A DNA stretch of 16,241 nt, taken from Sphingobium sp. Its GTDB lineage: Bacteria; Pseudomonadota; Alphaproteobacteria; Sphingomonadales; Sphingomonadaceae. This document shows, piece after piece, positions 6,700 to 13,851 of this stretch (the stretch's first letter is position 1; every line of letters starts with the position of its first letter). The DNA is taken from contig JAGVJS010000170.1 of the NCBI GenBank assembly GCA_020051025.1, positions 1 to 16,241 on the forward strand, written 5' to 3'. The position numbers and the translations under genes are program-made. Under the pieces are notes generated by a model. That model was not told where the DNA came from. It searched no databases and saw only the letters and a list, made by a program, of their open reading frames with translations.

Positions 6700-7656
6700 A
6701 TGCAAGATGATGACGACCTGACGCTCGAACGCCTGCGCGAGCAGGGTGAAAAGCGCAAGCAACGCCGCGAATTCTTCCGGGCACTGGCCGCCGTGGCAGG
6801 CGTCGCCGGCGGCATGCAAATGGCGATGACCATCTCGCCCGCCAATGCCCAGTCGGCCAGCCTGACAGATGCTGATGTGCTGAACTTCGCCCTCAATCTC
6901 GAATATCTGGAGGCGCAATTCTACTCCTACGCTGCGCTGGGCGTCGGCCTGTCCAATGCCGACCTGTCTGGCACAGGCTCGCAAGGCGTCGTATCTGGCG
7001 GCCGACAGGTCAATTTCAGCGATCAGACCGTGGCGCAATATGCGCGCGAAATTGCGGCCGATGAAATCGCGCATGTCCGTTTCCTGCGCCAGCAGCTCGG
7101 CGCTTCGGCTGTAGCGCAGCCAGCGATCGACATCGGGGTCAGCCCAAACAGCGCCTTTTCCGCGGCGGCACGTGCCGCTGGTCTGATCGGCGCCGGGGAA
7201 ACCTTCGACCCCTATGCCAGCGATGAAAATTTCCTGCTTGGCGCCTTCATCTTCGAGGATGTCGGGGTGACGGCGTATAAGGGCGCGGCGCCACTCATCA
7301 CCAACAAGACCTATCTGGAAGCGGCAGCCGGCATATTGGCAGTCGAGGCCTATCATGCCGCGATCGTCCGAACGACGCTGTATGGGAAAGGGATTGCGAC
7401 ACCCGCACTGCGCACGTCGACGGACAAGATTTCCGACGCGCGCGACAGCCTCGATGGCGCCAGCGATCTGGATCAGGGCATATCGCCGATCGGAAGCGCC
7501 TCCAACATCGTGCCGCTCGACAGTGATGGCATCGCCTACAGCCGGACCACCGGCCAGGTTCTCAATATCGCCTATCTCAACAAGACGGCGGTGAGTTCCG
7601 GCGGCTTCTTCCCGTCCGGTGTCAACGGCACCATCCGCACCAGCGCTGCCAACTGA
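6700..7656 (+). CDS. Tat-exported ferritin-like domain protein (soluble copy)
   Basis: 318 residues. The N-terminus has a twin-arginine motif (QRREFFRALA, residues 21-30), a hydrophobic stretch and an ANA cleavage site near residue 50, so folded export to the periplasm is expected. The mature part is a ferritin-like four-helix protein related to plant desiccation-associated PCC13-62-type proteins. Possible di-metal ligands are Glu68, Glu122 and His125 in ADEIAH, Glu186 in FIFED, and Glu216 and His219 in VEAYH, the E and ExxH pattern of ferritin-like folds. The start at 6700 is chosen for GTGGAGG upstream; an ATG at 6655 lacks this. It is 36 bases ahead of a paralogue and leads a metal-related operon. 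Role: probably periplasmic Fe/Mn binding or oxidative/desiccation protection; not proven by sequence. Confidence 0.88.
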   Translation: MQDDDDLTLERLREQGEKRKQRREFFRALAAVAGVAGGMQMAMTISPANAQSASLTDADVLNFALNLEYLEAQFYSYAALGVGLSNADLSGTGSQGVVSGGRQVNFSDQTVAQYAREIAADEIAHVRFLRQQLGASAVAQPAIDIGVSPNSAFSAAARAAGLIGAGETFDPYASDENFLLGAFIFEDVGVTAYKGAAPLITNKTYLEAAAGILAVEAYHAAIVRTTLYGKGIATPALRTSTDKISDARDSLDGASDLDQGISPIGSASNIVPLDSDGIAYSRTTGQVLNIAYLNKTAVSSGGFFPSGVNGTIRTSAAN

Positions 7657-7692
7657 GCCCTGCGCGACCTTCACTCCCAAGGAGTATCCGAC

Positions 7693-8682
7693 ATGGACAA
7701 TAATGAAGCCATCATCGCGGCCTTCAAGGCGCGCGCTCAGCGGCGCGAGGAACGTCGCCACTTCTTCAGGCTGGCAGGTAGCGCCGCACTCCTGGCCGGT
7801 GGGGCCAGTATCCTCTCGGCCTGCGACGATGACGACAAGACCGTAACGCCGACGCCCACCCCGACACCTACTCCAACACCCACGCCGATTGGCGACGCAG
7901 ACGTCCTCAACTTCGCGCTGCAACTCGAATATCTGGAGGCGCAATTCTATTCCTACGCGGCAACCGGCGAAGGGTTGGCCGCGAGCCTTCTGACCGGAAC
8001 GGGGACACAGGGCGCCGTTACCGGGGGCCGCAAAGTCACCTTCACCGATCCGGTCGTTCAGCAATATGCGAATGAGATCGCGGCAGACGAAGTCGCCCAT
8101 GTCCGCTTCATCCGGGCGCAACTGGGAGCATCGGCGGTCGCCCAGCCTGCGATCGACGTCAGCGGTGGATCGACCAGCGCTTTTTCGGCGGCCGCACGGG
8201 CTGCGGGTCTGATCAACGCCAACCAGGCCTTCGATCCCTATGCGAACGACGAGAATTTTCTCCTCGGCGCGTTCATCTTCGAGGATGTCGGCGTGACGGC
8301 CTACAAGGGCGCGGCGCCGCTCATATCCAACAAGACCTATCTGGAGGCGGCTGCCGGCATATTGGCGGCGGAGGCCTATCATGCCGGCCTCATCCGCACG
8401 GTACTCTATCGCAAGGGGATCGAAGCACCGAGCCTGCGCACGTCGGCGGACAAGATTTCCGACGCGCGTGACAGTCTGGACGGGTCATCGGATCTCGACC
8501 AGGGCATCAGTCCCAACGGCAATGTCTCCAACATCGTGCCTACCGACAATAACGGTATCGCCTACAGCCGTTCGACCGGTCAGGTGCTCAACATCGTCTA
8601 TCTCGACAAGACAGCAAAGAGCGCCGGCGGCTTCTTCCCCTCGGGCCTCAACGGCAACATCAAGACCAGCGCCGCCAACTGA
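7693..8682 (+). CDS. Tat-exported ferritin-like lipoprotein (paralogue of the preceding gene)
   Basis: 329 residues, closely similar to its upstream neighbour along the whole mature region. It has a twin-arginine motif ([10 protein letters not shown]), then a lipobox ending LSAC with Cys44, so it should be lipid-anchored. Four Asp follow the Cys; Asp at +2 is the classical inner-membrane retention signal in enterics. A Thr-Pro linker of seven TP units (7846-7887) separates the anchor from the ferritin-like domain. The ligand pattern is conserved: Glu79, Glu133 and His136, Glu197, Glu227 and His230. AAGGAG lies eight bases before the ATG. The gene is followed after 20 bases by an Nramp transporter, so an anchored metal-binding protein beside a metal importer is a reasonable picture. 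The lipobox is absent from the upstream copy. Confidence 0.88.
   Translation: MDNNEAIIAAFKARAQRREERRHFFRLAGSAALLAGGASILSACDDDDKTVTPTPTPTPTPTPTPIGDADVLNFALQLEYLEAQFYSYAATGEGLAASLLTGTGTQGAVTGGRKVTFTDPVVQQYANEIAADEVAHVRFIRAQLGASAVAQPAIDVSGGSTSAFSAAARAAGLINANQAFDPYANDENFLLGAFIFEDVGVTAYKGAAPLISNKTYLEAAAGILAAEAYHAGLIRTVLYRKGIEAPSLRTSADKISDARDSLDGSSDLDQGISPNGNVSNIVPTDNNGIAYSRSTGQVLNIVYLDKTAKSAGGFFPSGLNGNIKTSAAN
7846..7887 (+). repeat. Thr-Pro codon repeat (7 TP units) in the ferritin-like lipoprotein
   Basis: Seven consecutive Thr-Pro codon pairs with variable third bases form a stiff extended spacer between the lipid anchor and the folded domain. The synonymous variation argues against a recent slippage expansion and for selection on the peptide. 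Confidence 0.9.
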
Positions 8683-8702
8683 ACCATATCGGGAGCGAGC
8701 CC

Positions 8703-10046
8703 ATGTCACCACCACCGCCAGCCGCCGACGCCGTGATCGAGCCCGTCGCAACGGCCTATGAACCAAGTCTGCCCGAAGCGCATCGGTCGGTCAGCGTGCC
8801 TGGCGGGGTGGGACAATTTTGGAGAAAGCTGGGAGCCTTTGCCGGCCCCGGCTATCTCGTCGCCGTGGGCTATATGGACCCCGGCAACTGGGCGACGGAC
8901 ATCGCGGGCGGATCAAGCTTTGGCTATACGCTCCTTTCCGTCATCCTATTTTCCAACCTGATGGCGATGCTGCTTCAATCGCTTGCCGCCAAGCTCGGCA
9001 TCGTCACCGGCCTCGACCTCGCACAGGCCTGTCGGCAGCAATATAGCCGCCCTGTCCGCATCATGCTGTGGTTGCTGTGCGAGGTCGCCATCGCAGCCTG
9101 CGACCTGGCCGAGGTGATCGGCACCGCTATCGCCCTGCAACTGCTGTTCGGCATCCCGCTGGTGCTGGGCATCTGCGTCACCGCCGCCGACGTGTTGCTG
9201 ATCCTGCTGCTGCACCAACGCGGATTTCGTCAGCTCGAAGCCTTCGTCGTCGCGCTGTTGATCGTCATCACCGGGTGCTTTGCGGTTGAACTGCTGCTGT
9301 CCCAGCCGGATATGGGCGCGGTCGCCAAGGGGTTCATACCCACCACCCAGATCGCGACCAATCCCGCGATGCTCTACATCGCCATCGGCATCCTGGGCGC
9401 GACGGTGATGCCGCATAATCTCTATCTTCATTCTTCGCTGGTCCAGACCCGCCGGTTCGAGCGGACGCGCGGCGGCATCAGGGAAGCCATCAAGTTTGCG
9501 ACAATCGACAGCACTGTGGCGCTCGGCTTCGCTTTTTTCATCAACGCCGCGATCCTGATTCTGGCCGCCTCGGCCTTCCACGCCCATGGCCGCACCGATG
9601 TCGCCGACATTCATCAGGCCTATGATCTGCTGACCCCCATATTGGGCGCGGCAGGTGCCAGCGCCCTGTTTGCGACCGCATTGCTCGCTTCAGGTCAGAA
9701 TAGCACTGTCACCGCAACGCTGGCAGGCCAGATCGTCATGGAAGGCTTTGTCGATTTCAAGATCGCACCGTGGCTTCGCCGGCTCGCCACCCGCCTGATG
9801 GCGATCGTACCGGCGGTGATCGTCGCCGCCCTATATGGCTCTGATGGAACGATGAAGCTGCTGATCCTCAGCCAGGTTATCCTCAGCCTTCAACTGCCTT
9901 TCGCCGTAGTGCCCCTCGTCAAGTTCACCAGCGACCGGGGCCTGATGGGTAACTTCGTCAACAGCACAGCGCTAAAGGTCGCGGCCTGGGCCGTGTCGGC
10001 GATCATCATCATCCTCAATCTCAAGCTACTCCTCGAATTTATCTGA
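8703..10046 (+). CDS. mntH: Nramp-family divalent metal (Mn/Fe) transporter, MntH-like
   Basis: 447-residue inner-membrane protein with about 11 hydrophobic segments. The two diagnostic Nramp motifs are present: Asp59-Pro-Gly-Asn62 in helix 1 ([15 protein letters not shown]) and Ala233-x-x-Met236-Pro-His-Asn in helix 6 ([19 protein letters not shown]). Met236 is the ligand that favours Mn(II) and Fe(II). The family imports divalent metals with proton coupling. The N-terminus carries about 35 extra soluble residues before the conserved core. The start at 8703 follows GGGAGCGAG, only 20 bases after the ferritin-like lipoprotein, and a 40-residue membrane peptide follows 15 bases after the stop, so it lies in one operon. 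No MntR, Mur or Fur-like box and no yybP-ykoY-type riboswitch could be recognised upstream. Confidence 0.95.
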   Translation: MSPPPPAADAVIEPVATAYEPSLPEAHRSVSVPGGVGQFWRKLGAFAGPGYLVAVGYMDPGNWATDIAGGSSFGYTLLSVILFSNLMAMLLQSLAAKLGIVTGLDLAQACRQQYSRPVRIMLWLLCEVAIAACDLAEVIGTAIALQLLFGIPLVLGICVTAADVLLILLLHQRGFRQLEAFVVALLIVITGCFAVELLLSQPDMGAVAKGFIPTTQIATNPAMLYIAIGILGATVMPHNLYLHSSLVQTRRFERTRGGIREAIKFATIDSTVALGFAFFINAAILILAASAFHAHGRTDVADIHQAYDLLTPILGAAGASALFATALLASGQNSTVTATLAGQIVMEGFVDFKIAPWLRRLATRLMAIVPAVIVAALYGSDGTMKLLILSQVILSLQLPFAVVPLVKFTSDRGLMGNFVNSTALKVAAWAVSAIIIILNLKLLLEFI

Positions 10047-10061
10047 CAGAAAGGAAGTCCC

Positions 10062-10184
10062 ATGCGTTTCATCGACGAATATATCGGCCTTAAAGTTTCA
10101 AGATTCACCAGCCCCCCGCGGCTCGTCGTTGGATGCTGCATCATGCTTTTGGCGCCGATCCTGACGCTCGGCAACTTCGTCTAG
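10062..10184 (+). CDS. 40-residue single-pass membrane peptide downstream of mntH
   Basis: The ATG at 10062 follows AAAGGAAG with good spacing and opens a 40-codon frame ending in TAG. The peptide has a polar start (MRFIDEYIGLKVSRF), then a hydrophobic segment (LVVGCCIMLLAPILTLGNFV) long enough to span a membrane once. It contains a Cys-Cys pair. It is 15 bases after mntH on the same strand, so it is probably translated from that mRNA. I do not recognise a family. Small membrane peptides next to metal transporters can act as subunits or modulators (MntS and MntP in E. coli are regulatory precedents, not homologues). The ribosome site and position support it, but there is no homology evidence. 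Confidence 0.6.
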   Translation: MRFIDEYIGLKVSRFTSPPRLVVGCCIMLLAPILTLGNFV

Positions 10185-10294
10185 AGAGTGCCACATAGTA
10201 TATCTCCTTATGCACAGCAGACTTATTTCAGGAGGAATGCATCCCATTCTCTCGCTATGAGTTATCACCGCGACAGGCCTGCACGGGCGTTGCG

Positions 10295-10888
10295 ATGGGG
10301 ACAGCGATGGCCGGAGAGGCGCCGGGACAACCGAAGATGGACGAGATGCGGGCCACGCTGGTTGCGGCCCTGCAATCGGCAGCATCGGGCCAGTCATCGT
10401 CGGTAAAGACAATCTATGACATGACATCCGCGAAACTATACGGGATTTGCATCCGTATCTGTCCTGACAGGGAAGCGGCGGAGGATGTGTTGCAGGACGT
10501 CTATGTAAAGATCTGGCGGCGGGCGGGAAGTTTCGATCCCGCACGGGCAAGCCCGATCAGCTGGATGGCAGTCATCACCCGGAACGCCGCGCTCGATTGG
10601 TGTCGGCGCGAAGGCCGGCATAATATAACCTTTCAGGACGATGGAATCGACATTGTCGATGATACGCCGCTCGCAGACTTCCAGCTGGAACAGGACCAGC
10701 AATATTCCAGACTTCTCGGCTGTCTCGACGGACTGGGTTCCGACCAGTCCCGGACGATCCGCCGGGCCTTTCTCGACGGATTGACCTATCAACAGCTTTC
10801 CGACGCCAGTGGAACGCCGTTGGGCACGCTTAAAAGCTGGGTCCGTCGTGGTCTGCAACAGTTGAAGGCCTGCCTTGGCGATGCCTGA
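10295..10888 (+). CDS. ECF (extracytoplasmic function) RNA polymerase sigma factor, SigK/RpoE type
   Basis: 197-residue sigma-70 family protein. Region 2 (about 43-108) has the core-binding and -10-reading pattern DREAAEDVLQDVYVKIWRRA followed by SPISWMAVITRNAALDWCRR. Region 4 (about 146-194) has the -35-reading helix-turn-helix LTYQQLSDASGTPLGTLKSW. Regions 1 and 3 are absent, as in ECF factors. Its 3' end overlaps the start of an RskA-like anti-sigma gene, the usual arrangement for a membrane-controlled pair. The start is uncertain: ATGs at 10295, 10307 and 10337 lack strong ribosome sites, while AGGAGG lies at 10230-10235 without a suitable in-frame start. The target promoters cannot be read from this window. 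Confidence 0.92.
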   Translation: MGTAMAGEAPGQPKMDEMRATLVAALQSAASGQSSSVKTIYDMTSAKLYGICIRICPDREAAEDVLQDVYVKIWRRAGSFDPARASPISWMAVITRNAALDWCRREGRHNITFQDDGIDIVDDTPLADFQLEQDQQYSRLLGCLDGLGSDQSRTIRRAFLDGLTYQQLSDASGTPLGTLKSWVRRGLQQLKACLGDA

Positions 10889-11570
10889 TCCGATGACGCC
10901 CCTCGACCGCGATACGCTGGCTGCCGAACTGGCGCTGGATATACTTGATGCTGCCGAACGTGCCGATGCGCTTCGCCTCTGCCTGTCCGATCCCGATTTC
11001 GCAGCAGCAGTCGAACAATGGAGGCTGCGCCTCTCGCCATTGCTGGCGGACCTGCCGTCTGTCGAAGCGCCCGCCCATATCTGGCCGATGGTAGCCGCGC
11101 GGGTCGGGTCTGCCGATCGTGACTCCAGGCATCTCAGGACGATCCGCCGCTGGCGCGGTATCGCCGGCCTTTGCGGCGCGATTGCGGCCGCCCTTGGCCT
11201 GTTCATCCTCGTCCGGCCGGCCGATGCCCCCGCCCCTGCATCGATGGGCGTCGCGCAGCTTGCCGATGCCAGCGGCGCTGGCGCGCTGGCAATCGCCTAT
11301 GATCAGTCCCGCGGCACGCTCCGCCTCAGCCGAGCGATGCTCGGCGACGACCACAAGCGCCCGGAGCTGTGGGTCATCCCTTCAGACGGGAAGCCGCGCT
11401 CTCTGGGCCTGATCAATGGCGATAGCGGAACACTTACGATCGACCGGAGCCTCCAGCCCTTTCTGGCCGAAGGCGTGACGCTCGCGATCACGCTGGAGGA
11501 TCCCGCGACCGCGCCGCATCCCGCGCCGACCAGCGCGCCCATCCTTACGGGCAGGATTTCGATTATCTGA
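10881..11570 (+). CDS. RskA-like membrane anti-sigma factor
   Basis: 229 residues from the ATG at 10881, which overlaps the sigma gene by eight bases, implying translational coupling (a later ATG at 10893 is possible). The cytoplasmic N-terminal part (about 1-85: LAAELALDILDAAERADALR, DPDFAAAVEQWRLRLSPLL, APAHIWPMVAARV) matches the anti-sigma-K layout without a zinc-binding HxxxCxxC motif. One membrane helix follows (about 93-113, GIAGLCGAIAAALGLFILV). The periplasmic C-terminal part carries the RskA domain pattern (RPELWVIPSDGKPRSLGLI, then a final VTLAITLEDPATAPHPAPT and GRISII). It would hold the sigma factor at the inner membrane until a signal triggers release. Confidence 0.88.
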   Translation: MPDPMTPLDRDTLAAELALDILDAAERADALRLCLSDPDFAAAVEQWRLRLSPLLADLPSVEAPAHIWPMVAARVGSADRDSRHLRTIRRWRGIAGLCGAIAAALGLFILVRPADAPAPASMGVAQLADASGAGALAIAYDQSRGTLRLSRAMLGDDHKRPELWVIPSDGKPRSLGLINGDSGTLTIDRSLQPFLAEGVTLAITLEDPATAPHPAPTSAPILTGRISII

Positions 11571-11655
11571 GCAGGGGCTGCAACTGGCAGCTCCCTGGCA
11601 TCGTATCTTCCCCAGTACCCCGAATACAGGGTGTGCAAATGGAAGGATGCCCAAC

Positions 11656-12216
11656 ATGAAATCCCATAATCGCAAGATCGCCTTTGCCCTCGCCGGCGCA
11701 CTTCTCCTGACCGGGACAGCCTCGCTCCAGGCCAAAAATCCCATGGTCGGTGGCGCCTCCATGTATCCGACCAAAACCATCGTGGAAAACGCGATGCAAT
11801 CGAAGGATCATACGACGCTGGTCGCCGCCGTGAAGGCCGCTGGACTGGTCGATACGCTATCGGGGCCCGGCCCGTTCACGGTTTTTGCGCCGACCAATGC
11901 GGCCTTCGCCAAACTGCCTGCCGGAACGGTCGACATGCTGGTGAAGCCTGAGAATAAGGCGAAGCTGACCAAAATCCTGACCTATCACGTCGTCCCAGGC
12001 CGCATGACCGCCATGGACATTGCAGCCAAAGCGAAAGCCAATGGCGGCAAGGCCATGCTCAAGACCGTGCAGGGCGAAACGCTGACGGCCTGGAAAGACA
12101 AGGCCGGCGCCTGGTGGCTGACCGACGCGAAGGGCGGCAAGGCGAAGATCACCATCGCCAATGTCATGCGATCGAACGGGGTCATCCATGTCGTCGATAC
12201 GGTGCTGATGCCCTGA
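11656..12216 (+). CDS. Secreted fasciclin (FAS1) domain protein
   Basis: 186 residues from the ATG at 11656, chosen because AAGGA lies nine bases upstream; the ATG at 11647 is too close to that site. The signal peptide (basic start, ALAGALLLTGTASLQA) is cleaved near residue 27. The single FAS1 domain follows with its two conserved blocks, PFTVFAPTNAAFAKLP and the C-terminal VIHVVDTVLMP, plus the central LTYHVVPG segment. FAS1 domains mediate adhesion or matrix contacts; the bacterial role is poorly defined. It follows the anti-sigma gene by 85 bases. The gap holds a GC hairpin (GGGGCTGC/GCAGCTCC, about 11574-11594) without a U-tract, possibly a weak attenuator. Fasciclin genes behind ECF/RskA pairs recur in proteobacteria, so it is a likely target of that sigma factor. 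Confidence 0.92.
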   Translation: MKSHNRKIAFALAGALLLTGTASLQAKNPMVGGASMYPTKTIVENAMQSKDHTTLVAAVKAAGLVDTLSGPGPFTVFAPTNAAFAKLPAGTVDMLVKPENKAKLTKILTYHVVPGRMTAMDIAAKAKANGGKAMLKTVQGETLTAWKDKAGAWWLTDAKGGKAKITIANVMRSNGVIHVVDTVLMP

Positions 12217-12222
12217 AGTCGC

Positions 12223-12257
12223 TGGCGGGCGGCCGGCATGAAACCGGCTGCCCGCCA
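12223..12257. terminator. Convergent hairpin terminator between the fasciclin gene and the Crp/Fnr gene
   Basis: A 14-bp stem (12223-12236 with 12244-12257, one G-T wobble) closes the loop CATGAAA. It fills almost the whole 44-base gap between two convergent genes. There is no clean U-tract on either side, so it may work as a transcription barrier or mRNA 3' stabiliser as well as a terminator. Confidence 0.65.
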
Positions 12258-12260
12258 TCG

Positions 12261-13064
12261 TCAATTCTTGAACAGCGTGCGGAACATATCGTCCGTCTGG
12301 TTGAGGTGCAGATATTGGGCATTATAGCCCGCCGACAGCAGCAGCGCCCCCGCCTGCATGATTTCCACACGCCGGTCCTTCAACCGGACAAGCCTGTCCG
12401 CTTTCAGCCGCGCCAATACCCGGCTGGAAGTTTCCGGCGTCAGGCCGCAGGCATTGCCGAGGTCGGTCTGGCGCAACGGCATGTCATATCCACCCGCATC
12501 GGCCTCACCGGTCAAAAACAGCCGCGCGTGCAGTTCGCATAATAAGTGGGACATGCGGGCGCGGGCGTTGCGCGTCGCCACATTGACCGTCCATTCGCGC
12601 TGCACCGACGCGGCGCTGAGGGAATCGCACCAGAATGCCTGACCTATGCGCGGAAAGCGCCTGGTGATGTCGCTCATCATCCGATGGTTGATGCACGCCA
12701 CGCGCACATCCGACGCCGCCTCGATCGCGCAGTCCGCGCGTCTGGTGAGCAGCGCGTTGAAATCGCAAATATCGCCGGGCAGGTGCAGCGCCACGATCTG
12801 GCGACCAGCATCGATCGGTTTGGACCGGACGGCCCATCCTTCCATCATGATCATGACTTCGCGTGGCGAACTGCCCGGCTCCACCAATATGCTCCCTGCC
12901 GGAAAATGGCGGACATTCAGTTCGACTATATGATCGAGCGCATCGCGCTCCTCTTCATCGAAGGGCAGGAATGCCTCCAATTTTCTGGTCAGCCTACTGG
13001 CTTCGCGAGGAGCCTGCGCCGGAACGATCTCGTCGGGCGCTGCGAACAGGGCATCAGCAATCAT
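12261..13064 (-). CDS. Crp/Fnr-family transcription regulator without an iron-sulfur motif
   Basis: 267 residues. A cyclic-nucleotide-binding-like beta barrel spans about 40-155 (FPAGSILVEPGSSPREVMIMMEGW, LHLPGDICDF), a long dimer helix follows, and a Crp-type winged helix occupies about 165-245 (RQTDLGNACGLTPETSSRVLARLKADRLV). The recognition helix carries Glu211, Ser214 and Arg215 in the E-x-x-S-R order that reads TTGAT half-sites in FNR/FixK proteins. The N-terminus has no cysteine cluster, so it is not a classical oxygen-sensing FNR; the effector is unknown. A 14-base TTGAT-N4-CTCAA site lies 96 bases upstream, so autoregulation is plausible. It is convergent with the fasciclin gene and divergent from the acidic protein/type I secretion block. 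Confidence 0.9.
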   Translation of the reverse strand: MIADALFAAPDEIVPAQAPREASRLTRKLEAFLPFDEEERDALDHIVELNVRHFPAGSILVEPGSSPREVMIMMEGWAVRSKPIDAGRQIVALHLPGDICDFNALLTRRADCAIEAASDVRVACINHRMMSDITRRFPRIGQAFWCDSLSAASVQREWTVNVATRNARARMSHLLCELHARLFLTGEADAGGYDMPLRQTDLGNACGLTPETSSRVLARLKADRLVRLKDRRVEIMQAGALLLSAGYNAQYLHLNQTDDMFRTLFKN

Positions 13065-13399
13065 GCTTTAGTTACGCATCATCAGCCGACCGGATGCGGT
13101 TTTCCCACATTTCTTTTTGTTTCCATCTCAATATCGGCGCCGTTCGTCGCGCATGTCAGTTGATCTTGCTCAAGCCACCCGATCCAATGGTTAACGCCGC
13201 CAAGCGATCACCCGGGCTCAAATCGTCGCGCAGCGGGCCTTTAACGCTCTCATGCGCGCTCCCCATGAAGATGACCAAAATCAAGTCATCCGCCAGCCTG
13301 TCGTTGGCGAGAGCCGTTCAGCCGCCGGATATATTTTGGCTGTCCGCCCGTTTCTTCGCCGTGACATGCAACGGTCACTGCACAACAAGGAGATGAGAA
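13065..13399. other. 335-base divergent intergenic region
   Basis: Lies between the Crp/Fnr gene (minus) and the 83-residue acidic protein gene (plus). It contains an FNR-type box at 13160-13173 and the AAGGAG ribosome site of the downstream gene at about 13387-13392. A possible TTGGCG...ATATAT promoter pair near 13302-13332 has a spacer of 19 bases and is not convincing. No protein-coding frame with a ribosome site is seen. Confidence 0.6.
13160..13173. promoter_or_regulatory. FNR/FixK-type box (TTGAT-N4-CTCAA)
   Basis: TTGATCTTGCTCAA matches the FNR/FixK consensus TTGAT-N4-ATCAA with one mismatch. It is 96 bases upstream of the Crp/Fnr start and 227 bases upstream of the acidic protein gene. 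The nearby regulator has the matching E-x-x-S-R recognition residues, so binding by that protein is a natural proposal. Confidence 0.5.
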
Positions 13400-13651
13400 A
13401 TGTCCATTCTTTCCGGCCTTTTTGGCAACGACAGCGACAGCGCCAGCAGCAATGACTCGATGCTCGACATCGATGGCGGCCTGAGCCTGGTCGCAACCAC
13501 TGAAAGCTACGACAAGAGCGTCGATGACGACGGGTCGTGGGACGAAAGCTATGACACGAGCTCGATCGGCACTTCGCTCGATTTCGGATCGATCCTGGAC
13601 AGCATGAACCAGTCGGTCTCCGAAACGGATGGCGACGGCCTCTTCGGCTGA
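13400..13651 (+). CDS. Small Asp/Ser-rich acidic protein, unrecognised
   Basis: 83 residues with an excellent ribosome site (AAGGAGATGAGAA before the ATG). Composition is extreme: mainly Ser, Asp, Gly, Leu and Thr, one Lys, no Arg and no Cys. It starts MSILSGLFGNDSDSASSN and ends SVSETDGDGLFG, with short SYD/DDDG/SYD motifs in between. There is no signal peptide or membrane segment. The strong terminator right after it means it is made as its own short message, probably abundantly. Position ahead of a larger acidic Cys-free protein and a PrtD-type exporter, plus composition, suggest a small type I secretion substrate or a structural surface protein. That is inference; no family is recognised. 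Confidence 0.7.
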   Translation: MSILSGLFGNDSDSASSNDSMLDIDGGLSLVATTESYDKSVDDDGSWDESYDTSSIGTSLDFGSILDSMNQSVSETDGDGLFG

Positions 13652-13661
13652 CACATAAAGA

Positions 13662-13708
13662 ACCCTGCCGAAGCGCCCGCTGCAACGGGCGGCTCGGCAG
13701 GGTCTTTC
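13662..13708 (+). terminator. Strong rho-independent terminator after the small acidic protein gene
   Basis: ACCCTGCCGA (13662-13671) pairs perfectly with TCGGCAGGGT (13694-13703). Inside it a second stem, GCCCG/CGGGC, closes around CTGCAA. The stem is followed by CTTTC. It starts 10 bases after the stop codon and separates the small gene from the next one, so read-through to the exporter operon should be limited. Confidence 0.85.
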
Positions 13709-13777
13709 ACTGCACAGCCCGGAGCGGCGATACCTCCCGCCGTTTCCGCGCGAGAGATGAACGCCCGTATCGGGTGC

Positions 13778-13851
13778 CTGTTCCGTTAGCGGACAGCAGG
13801 AGGTTTGCGATGATGTCGATCCCAATTGCCGGTCGGGCCGACCCGTGCTGA
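13778..13851 (+). promoter_or_regulatory. Hairpin, ribosome site and 13-codon leader frame ahead of the large acidic gene
   Basis: A small hairpin (CTG-T-TCCG/CGGACAG, 13778-13796) is followed by AGGAGG at 13798-13803 and two ATGs at 13810 and 13813. That frame encodes MMSIPIAGRADPC and stops at TGA 13849-13851. The GTG at 13845 of the long acidic frame lies within the end of this leader and has no ribosome site of its own. Either this is a true leader that couples translation to the GTG, or the long gene really starts at 13810 or 13813 and one base is missing from the sequence. Confidence 0.5.

Noticed and set aside
6670..8382. 570-codon open frame on the minus strand opposite the two ferritin-like genes
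   Set aside because: Long because both sense genes share codon bias; the product is internally duplicated just like the sense paralogues, as expected of a shadow.
13302..13332. TTGGCG/ATATAT pair as promoter of the small acidic gene
   Set aside because: The spacer is 19 bases and the -35 match is modest, so it is not better than chance in this region.
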